A stretch of 64,000 bases of DNA from assembly GCA_964594045.1 (NCBI GenBank), contig CAZQKR010000017.1:30229-94228 (forward strand), given 5' to 3'. The number at the start of each line of letters is the position of its first letter. Position 1 is the first letter of the stretch. Position numbers and translations under genes: made by a program. The notes below the pieces were generated by a model. The model did no database searches. It was not told the DNA's origin and saw only the letters and a program-made list of their open reading frames with translations. This DNA is from UBA2365 sp964594045 (GTDB taxonomy: Bacteria > Bacteroidota > Bacteroidia > Chitinophagales > Saprospiraceae). Shown piece by piece: positions 35,627 through 45,289 of the stretch.

Positions 35627-36847
35627 ATGAAAAAACATATCCTCTTTTTGTCCTTCCTGGTGTATTTCACTCAGGCTTTTGGCCAGGTTATGGAAATACC
35701 TTTGGTAAATCCTTCGTTTGAAGGTGTACCTGCTGCGGGGCGTCAGGAAGTGTTGTTTTCCATGAAAGGATGGTATGATATTGCCCCATATTATTTTAAA
35801 AGGGAAACTCCACCTGATATCCAGAATGGAACCAGTGAGTTTTTTGAAGTGAGGACTCTTCCCCAGCAAGGTACAAGTTACCTGGGTATGGTGGTCAGGC
35901 AAAATGAAACATGGGAAATGGTTGCTCAGAAACTGGTCAGTCCGTTGGAGCGTAATGCCTGTTATGAGTTCAGTATTCATCTGGCCAGATCGGAGTCCTA
36001 TTTCAGCGGATTGAGAGAGATCATAGATACTACGAGAAAGTTCAATTTCAACAAACCTGTCGTTCTGCGGATTTGGGGTGGAAACAGTATCAGCGATAAG
36101 AGGGAATTGCTGGCAGAATCACCCGTTGTTGAACATACCTCCTGGAGGAATTATAAATTCACTTTCAAGCCAAAACAAAAACTGGATCACCTCATACTTG
36201 AAGCTTTTTACAAAACACCTGTTCTGTTGCCCTATAACGGGAATCTTCTACTGGATAATGCTTCTGGCATTACCCGGGTCAATTGTCCGAAAACAGCAGA
36301 TTTTGCGGTTGACATTCTCCCTCCGTCGGTCAATACGCCTGCAGAAACCATCAAGCAAAACAATTCACCTGCCAAAAATCCGAGAAGGTCTGATCTGAAG
36401 CCTGATCAAAAGAAAAAAATAGAGACTGCCCAGGAAAATACGGGTAAAAAACAAAGTAAAAAAATACTGACGCAACTCGACAGTAAAACCATCAGGGAAG
36501 GACAGGTCATCAGGATCGAAAAACTGTATTTTGAAGCTGACAGTTGTAATTTTACTCCCAATTCACTTCATGTGCTGAATGAGATTTATCAGTTCCTGAA
36601 AGACAATCCCAACATAACCATAGAGATCGGAGGACATACGAATGGTTTACCATCCAAACAATACTGTGATGAACTATCTCTTTTGCGCGCAAAATCTGTT
36701 GCGGAATACCTTTACCAGAAAGGAATTCCGAAAAACAGGATCGTGTATAAAGGTTATGGAAAAGAAAAACCCATCGCATCCAATAAAACCAAGGAAGGCA
36801 GAGATAAAAATCAGCGTGTGGAGATTAAAATCCTGCGTATCAAGTGA
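35627..36847 (+). CDS. OmpA-family outer-membrane protein
   Basis: A 406-residue protein with a signal peptide (ending AFGQ). The N-terminal part (about residues 25-225) looks like a beta-sandwich carbohydrate-binding-type domain (NPSFEG, YFKRETPPDIQNG). A basic, low-complexity linker (about 240-290) and a C-terminal OmpA domain follow. The latter shows LYFEADSCNFTPNSLHVLNE, IEIGGHTN, LSLLRAKSVAEYL and VYKGYGKEKPIASN. OmpA domains anchor the envelope to peptidoglycan. The ATG at 35627 is used because the alternative upstream codon is TTG inside the -7 box. Confidence 0.85.
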   Translation: MKKHILFLSFLVYFTQAFGQVMEIPLVNPSFEGVPAAGRQEVLFSMKGWYDIAPYYFKRETPPDIQNGTSEFFEVRTLPQQGTSYLGMVVRQNETWEMVAQKLVSPLERNACYEFSIHLARSESYFSGLREIIDTTRKFNFNKPVVLRIWGGNSISDKRELLAESPVVEHTSWRNYKFTFKPKQKLDHLILEAFYKTPVLLPYNGNLLLDNASGITRVNCPKTADFAVDILPPSVNTPAETIKQNNSPAKNPRRSDLKPDQKKKIETAQENTGKKQSKKILTQLDSKTIREGQVIRIEKLYFEADSCNFTPNSLHVLNEIYQFLKDNPNITIEIGGHTNGLPSKQYCDELSLLRAKSVAEYLYQKGIPKNRIVYKGYGKEKPIASNKTKEGRDKNQRVEIKILRIK

Positions 36848-36875
36848 GTATTTCCTCCTTTAAAATGAAAATTGG

Positions 36876-37943
36876 TCAGGCAATATGTTCAATCGCCTTC
36901 AGTTTTTCCATGTTTTCTGCCATTTGCAATGCTTCAATGATCTCATTGAGGTCACCTTCGACAATTTTATTCAGGCTGTAGAGGGTAAGATTGATCCTGT
37001 GGTCAGTTACTCTGTTCTGAGGATAATTATAGGTCCTGATCTTATCTGAACGGTCACCGCTGCCAACCAGAGATCTGCGTGTTTCCTTCTGGGAAGACAT
37101 CTCTTTTTCCCTGATATTATCCCTGATCTTCATGTACAATCGCTGAAGCGCGATCTCACGATTCTTGTGTTGTGATCTAGAATCGGTACTTTCTGCGACG
37201 ATCCCGGTTGGAATATGTGTAAATCTGACTCCGGATTCCGTTTTATTGACATGCTGTCCTCCTGCTCCACTGGAGCGGAAAGTGTCTACCCTCAGATCGT
37301 CTTTGCGTATATCGATGTCCTGCTCTTCAAACTTCGGCATCACAACTACAGTTGAGGCTGAAGTATGAACCCTGCCCTGAGATTCGGTTTTCGGAACACG
37401 CTGAACGCGATGAGCACCGGATTCAAACTTGAGTTTACCATACACTTTTTCACCGGAAACTTCCAATACCACTTTGTTATATCCTCCCACGGTTCCTTCA
37501 TTTTCATACAAAGTTTCGTACTTCCAGCCCTGGGTTTCAAAATACTTGGTGTACATCCTCAGCAGATCTCCGACAAAAATACTCGCCTCATCGCCTCCTG
37601 TACCTGACCGCAATTCAAAAATCACATCTTTTTCATCTTCTTCGTCTGTCGGGATCAGCATGAATTTGAGTTTTTCTTCCAGTCTCTCCTTTTCTGTCTG
37701 GCAAAAATCCAGCTCTTCCCTGGCTATTTCTCCCATTTCAGGATCACTCAATAACTCTTTTGCATGCTCCAGATTCCGGACCGTCAGTTCATACTCATCA
37801 AATACATCCACCAATTCCTTCATCTCCTTGTATTCCCGGTTGAGTTTTTTGTACTTTTCCAGGTCTGCCACTATCTCCGGATTGGACAGTTGTTCTTCCA
37901 AAAAACGAAATTTTTCCCTTAAAGCAGATGCTTTGTCCAGCAT
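36876..37943 (-). CDS. prfA: Peptide chain release factor 1
   Basis: A 355-residue class-I release factor. The GGQ motif for peptidyl-tRNA hydrolysis is in SSGAGGQHVNKTESGVR. The stop-codon-reading tripeptide PxT is present as PKT in HRVQRVPKTESQGRVH, which identifies RF1 (UAA/UAG) rather than RF2 (SPF). The ATG at 37943 is preferred over 37964 because the latter lies in the predicted -7 box. Confidence 0.95.
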   Translation of the reverse strand: MLDKASALREKFRFLEEQLSNPEIVADLEKYKKLNREYKEMKELVDVFDEYELTVRNLEHAKELLSDPEMGEIAREELDFCQTEKERLEEKLKFMLIPTDEEDEKDVIFELRSGTGGDEASIFVGDLLRMYTKYFETQGWKYETLYENEGTVGGYNKVVLEVSGEKVYGKLKFESGAHRVQRVPKTESQGRVHTSASTVVVMPKFEEQDIDIRKDDLRVDTFRSSGAGGQHVNKTESGVRFTHIPTGIVAESTDSRSQHKNREIALQRLYMKIRDNIREKEMSSQKETRRSLVGSGDRSDKIRTYNYPQNRVTDHRINLTLYSLNKIVEGDLNEIIEALQMAENMEKLKAIEHIA

Positions 37944-37961
37944 AGTGATATTTTTAATCCG

Positions 37962-37969
37962 CAAATGTA
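37962..37969 (-). promoter_or_regulatory. -7 box of the prfA promoter
   Basis: TACATTTG on the minus strand lies about 19 bp before the prfA ATG. No clear -33 box was found. Confidence 0.5.
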
Positions 37970-38193
37970 TAAAATGTTATCCTATTCTGGTTTAGACCAG
38001 TGTGATTTCTGATAAAACCAACTGTTTAAAACTTGTTTTGGGGTTTAATCCAGAAATTACATTTTCAATTTGAGCAGACTCCTCAAAATATGAACCAGGA
38101 GATTTTGCTGAATTATGCTCAAAAGCCTATTTTGTGATCTTTTTTTGAACAATCAGACATCAATCTGGTTTTTTTATTTAAACTTTTATCGTC

Positions 38194-38811
38194 ATGTCAG
38201 ATATACAGGATACACCGCAGGTCAAATCTTCTATTTTGATCTATACTGAGCAGACCCCTAATCAGGAAGTACTTAAATTTGTGACCAACAGAAAACTGTT
38301 CAGCGGTTCTGCCGATTTCAATGAACTGGAAAAAGCGCTGGAATGGTCACCGTTCGCGTCTGATCTGTTCGAATTGCCCTATGTTAAGGCTGTGCATATT
38401 AACAATAACTACATCAGCATAGAAAAAGAATTCTCTTATTCATGGCGGGATATCATGTTGCCCATCAAGGAGTTCATCAAATCCTATATTTCCAACGGAG
38501 CAGTGATCGTGAAAGAAGGATATCTGGAAATGATCGAGAAAGAGCGTGCTGAAAGGAGGGCCAACGGCAATCAGGACGAGATCACCGAAAGGATCATCCA
38601 GGTGATCGATGAATACATCAAACCCGGGATTGAAATGGACGGAGGCAATATTGAGTTCATCTCCTATGAAGACGGAGTGGTCACAGTATCCCTTCAGGGT
38701 GCATGCAGAACCTGTTCTTCAGCAACCTATACGCTCCAGGCCGGTGTCCAGCGCATCCTTTCAAGTATGGTTCCGGAAGTCAGGGAAGTGATACAGGATT
38801 TTGGATATTAA
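38194..38811 (+). CDS. Nfu-type iron-sulfur scaffold protein
   Basis: A 205-residue protein. The N-terminal Nfu_N domain shows ILIYTEQTPNQEVLKFVTN and AVHINNNYISIEKE. The C-terminal NifU-like domain (about residues 130-205) shows IKPGIEMDGGNIEFISYEDG and GACRTCSSATYTLQAGVQ with the cluster-binding CxxC. It probably carries [4Fe-4S] clusters to apo-proteins. The many Fe-S proteins in this window would need such a carrier, though no direct link is shown. Confidence 0.9.
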   Translation: MSDIQDTPQVKSSILIYTEQTPNQEVLKFVTNRKLFSGSADFNELEKALEWSPFASDLFELPYVKAVHINNNYISIEKEFSYSWRDIMLPIKEFIKSYISNGAVIVKEGYLEMIEKERAERRANGNQDEITERIIQVIDEYIKPGIEMDGGNIEFISYEDGVVTVSLQGACRTCSSATYTLQAGVQRILSSMVPEVREVIQDFGY

Positions 38812-38895
38812 TGTGTTTTTATACAAAAACAGTTGATTTTTTAATAAAAACTTAAAAAAAAAAGACATTTTATAACATACTGTTTTGTAAAATTA

Positions 38896-38903
38896 TATTT
38901 TTG
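38896..38903 (+). promoter_or_regulatory. -7 box of the acpP promoter
   Basis: TATTTTTG lies 28 bp before the acpP ATG. The -33 region is not clear. Confidence 0.45.
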
Positions 38904-38931
38904 CCTCCTCTAAATTTAAAACATTTGAATT

Positions 38932-39168
38932 ATGTCAACAGTAGCAGAAAGAGTTAAAAAAATTATCGTTGATAAACTGGGCGTCGATGAATCTGAAGTA
39001 ACCAACGAGGCAAGCTTCACCAATGACCTCGGTGCAGATTCACTGGACACAGTCGAATTGATCATGGAATTTGAAAGAGAATTTGATTTATCCATTCCTG
39101 ATGAAAAAGCTGAAAGCATTCAGACTGTTGGAATGGCTATTCAATTTATCGAAGCAGAACTGGCTTAA
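38932..39168 (+). CDS. acpP: Acyl carrier protein
   Basis: A 78-residue acidic protein with the phosphopantetheine attachment Ser in DLGADSLDTVELIMEFE and the ACP-typical start VAERVKKIIVDKLGVDE. It carries growing fatty acids. fabF, the usual next gene, is absent; a gamma-carbonic anhydrase-like gene follows beyond a strong terminator. Confidence 0.96.
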   Translation: MSTVAERVKKIIVDKLGVDESEVTNEASFTNDLGADSLDTVELIMEFEREFDLSIPDEKAESIQTVGMAIQFIEAELA

Positions 39169-39217
39169 AATCAACGTACAAGCACTTGGTTATTCACCAA
39201 TTGATTGTTAAAATTTT

Positions 39218-39250
39218 AAATCCACAGGTGAATTCACTTGTGGATTTTTT
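39218..39250. terminator. Intrinsic terminator after acpP
   Basis: AAATCCACA and TGTGGATTT flank a GTGAATTCAC palindrome, making one long stem, followed by six T residues. Confidence 0.88.
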
Positions 39251-39264
39251 GTTAATATCAGATC

Positions 39265-39810
39265 ATGGGAAAGAAAATTTTACCGCTCAACGGGCACACT
39301 CCTGTTATCGGCAAAAACTGCTTTATCGCTGAAAATGCTTACATCATCGGTGAAGTGAGCATGGGTGATAATTGTTCTGTGTGGTACAATGCCGTCATCA
39401 GAGGAGATGTTGGCGCCATCCGAATTGGCAATGAATGCAACATTCAGGACGGTGCCATCCTGCATGCCACTTATGAAGTGTCTGAAACCGTTCTCGGAGA
39501 CCGTGTAAGCATCGGACATAATGCGATCATTCACGGTGCGATCATCGAACCGGATGTTTTGGTTGGTATGGGTGCCATAGTGATGGATAATACGCATATC
39601 GAAAGCAATACCATCATCGCTGCAGGTTCAATCGTACTGGCCAATCAGCGGCTCGAAGGTGGTTATATTTACGCTGGTAATCCTGCTAAAAAAGTTAAGC
39701 AGATCGGAGAAAGCGGTGCGGGATTATACATCAAACTGACACCAAAAGCCTATCAGGAGTACTCCAAATGGTATCAAAAGGAAGGATACGGACAGAAGAT
39801 CAGCGAATAA
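39265..39810 (+). CDS. Gamma-carbonic anhydrase-like hexapeptide-repeat protein
   Basis: A 181-residue left-handed beta-helix protein of the YrdA/PaaY/CA-gamma family: NGHTPVIGKNCFIAENAYII, a repeat stretch containing SVWYNAVIRGDVGAIRIGN, and NIQDGAILHATYE. SIGHNAIIHGAIIEPDVLVG holds histidines at the usual metal-ligand places. Members bind Zn or Fe as trimers; few have proven carbonic-anhydrase activity. Confidence 0.88.
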   Translation: MGKKILPLNGHTPVIGKNCFIAENAYIIGEVSMGDNCSVWYNAVIRGDVGAIRIGNECNIQDGAILHATYEVSETVLGDRVSIGHNAIIHGAIIEPDVLVGMGAIVMDNTHIESNTIIAAGSIVLANQRLEGGYIYAGNPAKKVKQIGESGAGLYIKLTPKAYQEYSKWYQKEGYGQKISE

Positions 39811-39843
39811 CCCGAAGGATTGATCACACTAAACCGTAACAAC

Positions 39844-41073
39844 ATGAGGAAAGCGATGTTCATTCTGGCCATGGTACTTCCGGCGCTTCACAGCATGGCA
39901 CAAATAGCCGGTTGTACGGATCCGCTGGCCCTCAATTTCATTCCTTCGGCCTCAGAAAACGACGGATCCTGCACATACGCTTCTGCTTCCCTCAAACCAA
40001 CACTAAGCTGGATACTCCCGGCTGAGCTGGATGAAACCTCAGGATTGATAATTTGGGAGGAAAATTTCTGGACGCACAATGATGACACGGATGTTCATCT
40101 TTACAGACTACAGCAGGGTAATTTTTCATCCTTTCAAACTTACGTACTGAATGGAGTCACCAATACCGACTGGGAAGAGATCGCACAGGATGATCAGTAT
40201 ATTTATATCGGTGACTTTGGCAACAATGCCACCGGTAAAAGGAAGGACCTGCACATTCTCCGAATCAAAAAAAACAGCCTGCCAACACAAATGACTGTGA
40301 TTGATACCATTTGGTTTACCTACGAAAATCAGGTATTTATCGATGGAAGAAAGTCTACACCAACAGATTTCGATTGTGAAGCCTTTATCATCGGCAGGGA
40401 TAGTATTTACCTCTTTTCGAAAGAATGGATCAGTGAAAAAACCAGTGTTTATTCTCTTCCCAAAACTCCAGGGAACCATATTGCCAGGTATCAGAACAAT
40501 TATAATGTTGATGGTCTGATCACCGGTGCCGCATATCTTAAAGACAGTCAGGTGGTTATCCTGACTGGTTACAGTTCGCTTTTACAGCCTTTTTTGTTTT
40601 TTCTGTATGACTTTAGTGATCATCATTTCTTCAGTGGCAACAAGCGCAGGGTTTCGCTGGAAATGCCTTTTCATCAGGTAGAGGGAATTGCAACAACTGA
40701 TGGACTGAATGTATACGTTTCCAATGAACGGTTTACACAATCCGTGATCACGATCGAACAAAAACTGCATTATCTGGATGTGAGTACATTTTTGGGCGAT
40801 TACCTGTCTAAATTGACCCGGCTCGAAAGGGAAACTGACATTTCTGATGTTCAAATTTACCCGAACCCTTTTGGCGATGTATTGCAACTCAAAGCTGATC
40901 CATTATTGCGGACAAATTTTGAATTGATCAATATGTTGGGTTCGCGAATCCTGAACGGCCAATTTGAGGGAGAAACGACCATTCCAACCGATCATCTTTC
41001 GCCCGGGATTTACATCATGAAAATGACTTACGGAAAAAATATGATCTTACGGAAAATGATCAAGTCCCGATAA
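39844..41073 (+). CDS. T9SS-exported hypothetical protein
   Basis: A 409-residue protein with a signal peptide (ending SMAQ). A GCTDPLALNFIPSASEND module follows, the 'GCTD..A.NF.P.A..ddGSC.Y' motif seen in many T9SS cargos. The body (about residues 60-330) looks like a beta-propeller with WEEIAQDDQYIYIGDFGNNA. The C terminus is a type A T9SS domain (VQIYPNPFGDVLQL, LSPGIYIMKMTYG). No function can be given. It lies 33 bp after the carbonic anhydrase-like gene. Confidence 0.78.
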   Translation: MRKAMFILAMVLPALHSMAQIAGCTDPLALNFIPSASENDGSCTYASASLKPTLSWILPAELDETSGLIIWEENFWTHNDDTDVHLYRLQQGNFSSFQTYVLNGVTNTDWEEIAQDDQYIYIGDFGNNATGKRKDLHILRIKKNSLPTQMTVIDTIWFTYENQVFIDGRKSTPTDFDCEAFIIGRDSIYLFSKEWISEKTSVYSLPKTPGNHIARYQNNYNVDGLITGAAYLKDSQVVILTGYSSLLQPFLFFLYDFSDHHFFSGNKRRVSLEMPFHQVEGIATTDGLNVYVSNERFTQSVITIEQKLHYLDVSTFLGDYLSKLTRLERETDISDVQIYPNPFGDVLQLKADPLLRTNFELINMLGSRILNGQFEGETTIPTDHLSPGIYIMKMTYGKNMILRKMIKSR

Positions 41074-41156
41074 GCAGGAAAGTTTGTCATATTACATTAC
41101 TGACCATTCCAGGCAGGGACTGTTGCAGAAATTGAGCGTCTGGTGTTCCGTTCATT

Positions 41157-42605
41157 TTACTCCTTCATCCCATTCCTCCTGAATACTGACAATGAATACG
41201 GCTTGTCAAAAAAGGTGATCGGTTCTGAGGGTTCAAAAGTCCTGACCAGCTCAAAATACGGACTTTCTTTGAGCACCTCGACCGGCCCCAGTTGATTGGG
41301 CGAGAAATGACCATCCCAGATGACGATTTCGCCTTCTTTGATCCTGTAATGCGGTTTTGCAGCGTCGTGAACCAACTCTTTCGCCTGAAGAGAATCCTGA
41401 GGATCCAGTTCGAGGTAAACAATGAAGGATGGCTCATAGAAATAGATCTTTTTATCGTTGAGATGCTCTTTCCTGATAAATTCTGCAGCGTCCAGTATCA
41501 GACGGCTTTTAACATCTGCTTTTTGTGGGATGCGGTATAAGGTGAAAGGAATGTAGATCATCACGCCTGCCAGGATCACCCCAAAAATGGTTGCGGACAC
41601 AGGAGATTTCATTTTAAAAGTCAAAAATGAAGAGAAGACATTGAATCCTTTTAGCGCAAGCAAGGCCCCGACCGGCACGATCGCGATCATATACCTGTGC
41701 AATCCCAGCGATCTGCCTATACCAAGCCGCCACATCAGGACATGGGCTGCAAAGTATGCGACAAAAGGAAACAGGATCAGGAACCATTCAGAGAGGAGCT
41801 GTCTGTCTCTTTTCCGTGTAAATGCAAACAATATAGCTGCAATTCCGGTCACCATAAAAAAGCCGGTAACCAAACTGAAAATTTTATGCCAGGCCTCAAA
41901 AAAATGAAGCAGACTGCCTGTTCCGTATTCTGTGGCCTTGCCCCAGTAAGGCATTTTTGTGATGAGCCAAAACAGATCATTGTAAATAAACAAGCCAGCA
42001 AAGCTGTACAAAATGGAACCGGTAAGGATGTATGGAATGACCCGATATTGTTTCTCCAATATAAAATAAAGCGCGTAGACCGGGATCAGGAAAATCCCCT
42101 CCGTTCTGGCAAAGGGCGCGAATGACAACAGGATGGCAGCCAGCATGAATTTTTTATCCAGACTGAACCAACTGATGGCTACGATGAACAAACCAAACAA
42201 CACTTCCACCTGACCAGAGATCACCAATGAGGCATAAATGGGTGTAAAAAAGATCATCACAGGAAGCAAGAGCCTGTTGGTATACCCCAGTTTTCGCGCG
42301 ATGAGCCAGGCAAACAAAACGCTGGCCAATCCGGAGAGCAGGTTGAAAACAGAAACTCCGTTGTGCCCGAACTGTGCAAAAGGGCTGGCCAGCAGGGTAA
42401 ATACCGGTTTTGCCCAATGATCCAGGAAGTATTCAGGGTATTTCCATGAGTATCTTGCAAAACGATAATGGGTAGCGCTGTCTGCATCACCGACAAAACC
42501 TTCTGATTGCATTAAAAACCACAGAAACAAGGCTCCCAGCCCTGTCAGGATCACAGCTAACAATAATTTTTCTGTTGTTGAATTGTTTTTAAACTTATCA
42601 AGCAT
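41157..42605 (-). CDS. GT39/ArnT-like membrane glycosyltransferase
   Basis: About 482 residues with roughly 11 membrane helices. A DADSATHYRFARYSW segment in the first periplasmic loop and a late RIKEGEIVIWDGHF soluble tail fit lipid-linked-sugar glycosyltransferases of the GT39/83 (PMT/ArnT) superfamily. The adjacent upstream gene is a dolichol-phosphate-mannose-synthase-like GT2 enzyme, so the pair may make and then use a polyprenyl-phosphate sugar. The ATG at 42605 is favoured over 42626 because it follows the GT2 stop. Confidence 0.72.
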   Translation of the reverse strand: MLDKFKNNSTTEKLLLAVILTGLGALFLWFLMQSEGFVGDADSATHYRFARYSWKYPEYFLDHWAKPVFTLLASPFAQFGHNGVSVFNLLSGLASVLFAWLIARKLGYTNRLLLPVMIFFTPIYASLVISGQVEVLFGLFIVAISWFSLDKKFMLAAILLSFAPFARTEGIFLIPVYALYFILEKQYRVIPYILTGSILYSFAGLFIYNDLFWLITKMPYWGKATEYGTGSLLHFFEAWHKIFSLVTGFFMVTGIAAILFAFTRKRDRQLLSEWFLILFPFVAYFAAHVLMWRLGIGRSLGLHRYMIAIVPVGALLALKGFNVFSSFLTFKMKSPVSATIFGVILAGVMIYIPFTLYRIPQKADVKSRLILDAAEFIRKEHLNDKKIYFYEPSFIVYLELDPQDSLQAKELVHDAAKPHYRIKEGEIVIWDGHFSPNQLGPVEVLKESPYFELVRTFEPSEPITFFDKPYSLSVFRRNGMKE

Positions 42606-42633
42606 ACCGGAGTTATAAAAAGTCAAAAAGTAA

Positions 42634-43347
42634 TTATTTAGCCCAGATATTATATTTCAGAATACACCATATTGCCCTGAAACCGTCTTTCCAGTTGATT
42701 TTTTTCCCTTCCTCGTAGGTTCTTCCATAGTACGAAATGCCGACTTCATAGATCCTTACTTTGGGAAACCGGCTGATCTTTGCCGTGACTTCAGGTTCAA
42801 ATCCGAATCTGTTCTCCTTCAAGTTGAGACTTTTGATGATGGGCGCCTTGAACAATTTGTAACAGGTCTCCATATCTGTAAGATTCAAATTGGTGAACAT
42901 ATTGGACAAAAATGTCAGGAACTTGTTGCCTATGGTATGCCAGAAAAACAAGATGCGGTGAGGATTGGAACCTGCAAATCTGGATCCGTAGACGACATCT
43001 GCATTGCCCTCCAACATCGGCTTCAGCAGGTCGATGTATTCTCTTGGATCGTACTCCAGGTCCGCATCCTGGATTATAAGGTAATCCCCTGTTGCTTCCC
43101 TTATCCCTCTGTGCAGCGCTGCGCCTTTGCCCATGTTTACCGGTTGCTCAAACAGTTTTATTGAGGTTTCGGGATGATCCGTAATATATTTTCTAACAAC
43201 TCCGACGGTATTGTCTTTGCTACAGTCGTTGACGATCACCAGTTCTTTTGAGATGTCTTCCAGCCGGACATCCAGCACTCTGTCCAGAATGGCTGTGATC
43301 GTTTTTTCTTCATTGTATGCAGGGATGATGATTGATAATTTTTGCAT
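42634..43347 (-). CDS. GT2 glycosyltransferase, polyprenyl-phosphate-sugar synthase-like
   Basis: A 237-residue GT-A-fold protein: LSIIIPAYNEEKTITAILDR, VIVNDCSKDNT, GKGAALHRGIREATGDYLII and a DADLEY metal-binding motif near residue 95. This is the pattern of dolichol-phosphate mannose/polyprenyl-phosphate glucose synthases. It ends 28 bp before the ArnT-like gene on the same strand. A promoter with TACATTFG-like sequence precedes it. Confidence 0.85.
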   Translation of the reverse strand: MQKLSIIIPAYNEEKTITAILDRVLDVRLEDISKELVIVNDCSKDNTVGVVRKYITDHPETSIKLFEQPVNMGKGAALHRGIREATGDYLIIQDADLEYDPREYIDLLKPMLEGNADVVYGSRFAGSNPHRILFFWHTIGNKFLTFLSNMFTNLNLTDMETCYKLFKAPIIKSLNLKENRFGFEPEVTAKISRFPKVRIYEVGISYYGRTYEEGKKINWKDGFRAIWCILKYNIWAK

Positions 43348-43885
43348 CTCAGCGCCTTAAGTTTGTTTAATACCGGCAAATGTACATAATTACAAAAGAA
43401 TCAAGCAATATTGGTTTGGCAAATCATTGGTAGCAGGGTGTGTTTGGACAAAAGCAACGAATATCTGTTGCCCGAAGGAAAAATTACCTGGCAACTTGTA
43501 CATGCATATAGTGGCTATAGGGTTTAACACCCAATTTTCTATTAATTCTTGGGGCGGTTCGGCTGATATAATATTCCATAATTATCCAGGCTAGTAGGCT
43601 TTTGATCTCCAGGCTTTTATTTTGATATGTTGAATGACCCAAAAAAGAATAAGGTTTTCCCGCAGATTTTCGCAGATTTTTGTTAATGAAGATGTTTATG
43701 TTTTAGTTTTCATCAGCAGAATTTTCAGGAAAGCATTGAACATAAAGTCAAGGAACTGCTTTTTATTCCCGGTTATATTTTCTATTTTTATCACTTAACG
43801 GTTGATCATTTTTTATCGGGCCTATTTCTACTTCAAGTGGCCAATGTTACTTCTCCATTTCTGGCAAATGTGTAATTTGAACATT
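43348..43885. other. Intergenic region with a TCTGCG-type repeat
   Basis: No gene is visible in about 540 bp. At 43656-43683 the direct repeat CCCGCAGATTTTCGCAGATT belongs to a family seen again near 55.5, 55.7 and 58.3 kb. The promoter of the GT2 gene lies at the left edge. Confidence 0.5.
43377..43404 (-). promoter_or_regulatory. Promoter of the GT2/GT39 pair
   Basis: Minus-strand TTG (43404-43402) and TACATTTG (43384-43377) are separated by 17 bp; another TTG at 43408-43406 would give 21 bp. Confidence 0.55.
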
Positions 43886-44350
43886 TCAGTTTTCACTGCT
43901 GTCAAATTTTTTGGACTCACATAATCTTTTCAATTCCGCCAATTCAGATTCAGTTTGTTGCATCATGCGGTTCCTGATCTTTCGGCCAATGAACAAATTG
44001 ACCAGGTTCATCGGAAACTTCCATTTTACCGTAACTTTTACTTCAAGAGTTGACTTTTCCTCATTTACACTCATGGCATACGACACATCAACTGTGTGGA
44101 TTTTACTTTCCAAATAAAATGAAATTGATTCATTTTGCACAAATCCGGTTATCATACCATTCATTTCCAGTTGTTTACCATCCTCTTCAAAAACTTCCTT
44201 AAAAGTTGTGCCGATCCTTTCAGGGGTCTCCAATAAAATTTCACTTCCCTTTACACCCTTTTGCCATAGCATGGCTTTATCCGGACGGGATATCCAGGGA
44301 AAAAGATTTTCCGGAGTCAAAGCGATGTCAATGGAACACAAAAAATGCAT
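43886..44350 (-). CDS. SRPBCC (START-like) family protein
   Basis: A 154-residue protein with the helix-grip layout: ALTPENLFPWISRPDKAMLW at the start, strands with GSEILLETPERIGTTFKEVFE, and a long C-terminal helix (NRMMQQTESELAELKRLCES). This polyketide-cyclase/START-like family binds hydrophobic ligands. It sits 21 bp downstream of a lipase-like hydrolase on the same strand, perhaps as one operon. The ligand is unknown. Confidence 0.75.
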   Translation of the reverse strand: MHFLCSIDIALTPENLFPWISRPDKAMLWQKGVKGSEILLETPERIGTTFKEVFEEDGKQLEMNGMITGFVQNESISFYLESKIHTVDVSYAMSVNEEKSTLEVKVTVKWKFPMNLVNLFIGRKIRNRMMQQTESELAELKRLCESKKFDSSEN

Positions 44351-44371
44351 GGTATTGTATGGATCTATCAG

Positions 44372-45289
44372 TTAAGCAATATTTTGTTTTACAAATTCAC
44401 AAATGTCTTGAAATGCTTTTTTGGCCTCCGGAAAAAGGGGTGTTAAAAGGGGGAAGGCATGGATCATTTTGTCCCATTTTCTCAAAGTGACCTTTACGCC
44501 GGACTGTTTTGCTGCCTCTGCTACATTAATACAATCATCCAGATGGATCTCATGAGTTCCGACACAGATGTATAATGGAGGAAGGCCTTTAAAATTTCCG
44601 AATTGAGGAGACAGCAGCGGGTCTGTCGGGTCATTTCCGGCAATATAGAGTTTTGTCCAGACTGTCCATGAATTCATAGGGGCAACATCTTTTTTTGCAT
44701 TATGAGTGAATGACCCGGCGGAACATCTCAGATCCGTGACCGGAGAAATTGAAAAAGCTGCTTTAGGTTGACTAACATCATTTTTTTTAAGCGCAAGCAA
44801 GAGGGATAAGGTCAATGTTGCACCTGCTGATTCTCCCCCGACTATGATGTTTCCAGATTCAAAACCCTGTTTCAGTAACCATTTATATGCGGTAATGCAG
44901 TCTTCGAGAGCTCCGGGAAATGGGTATTCGGGTGCTAATCTGTAATCAAATACCAAAGATCTTAGCCCGCATTCCTGAGCAAATTTTGCCACATGCATCC
45001 GGTGAGTGAGACAGGAACCGGAAATAAAACCACCGCCGTGAATGTATAAGAGTACTTTATCCTTCAGTGGATATTGAGGGATGATCCATTCGGCATTTAA
45101 TCCTTCAACCGAGATTTTTTGGACTGAAATCTTTTCGGGCAGTTTAACCCTGGCTGATGCTTTGTCAATACCTTCTCGAAATTTTATGACAGAAAAATTT
45201 TCGTCAACAACTCCAGGTCTGAATTTTAATTTGAACAAATGCCTGTTTTTGATCAATTTGATCACCAATTTGCTTCGAATGCTTTGCAT
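44372..45289 (-). CDS. Alpha/beta-hydrolase of the hormone-sensitive-lipase family
   Basis: A 305-residue esterase. HGGGFISGS (from residue 84) is the oxyanion-hole motif and GGESAGATL holds the nucleophile Ser154. LDDCINVAEAAKQSG and MIHAFPLL supply the remaining Asp and His of the triad. DYRLAPEYPFPGALEDC is typical of the HSL family. It hydrolyses short- to medium-chain esters. The next gene downstream encodes an SRPBCC protein. Confidence 0.9.
   Translation of the reverse strand: MQSIRSKLVIKLIKNRHLFKLKFRPGVVDENFSVIKFREGIDKASARVKLPEKISVQKISVEGLNAEWIIPQYPLKDKVLLYIHGGGFISGSCLTHRMHVAKFAQECGLRSLVFDYRLAPEYPFPGALEDCITAYKWLLKQGFESGNIIVGGESAGATLTLSLLLALKKNDVSQPKAAFSISPVTDLRCSAGSFTHNAKKDVAPMNSWTVWTKLYIAGNDPTDPLLSPQFGNFKGLPPLYICVGTHEIHLDDCINVAEAAKQSGVKVTLRKWDKMIHAFPLLTPLFPEAKKAFQDICEFVKQNIA

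Noticed and set aside
37429..37995. Plus-strand open frame of 188 codons rich in serine
   Set aside because: It mirrors prfA; serine-rich translation is a usual by-product of antisense to a charged helical protein.
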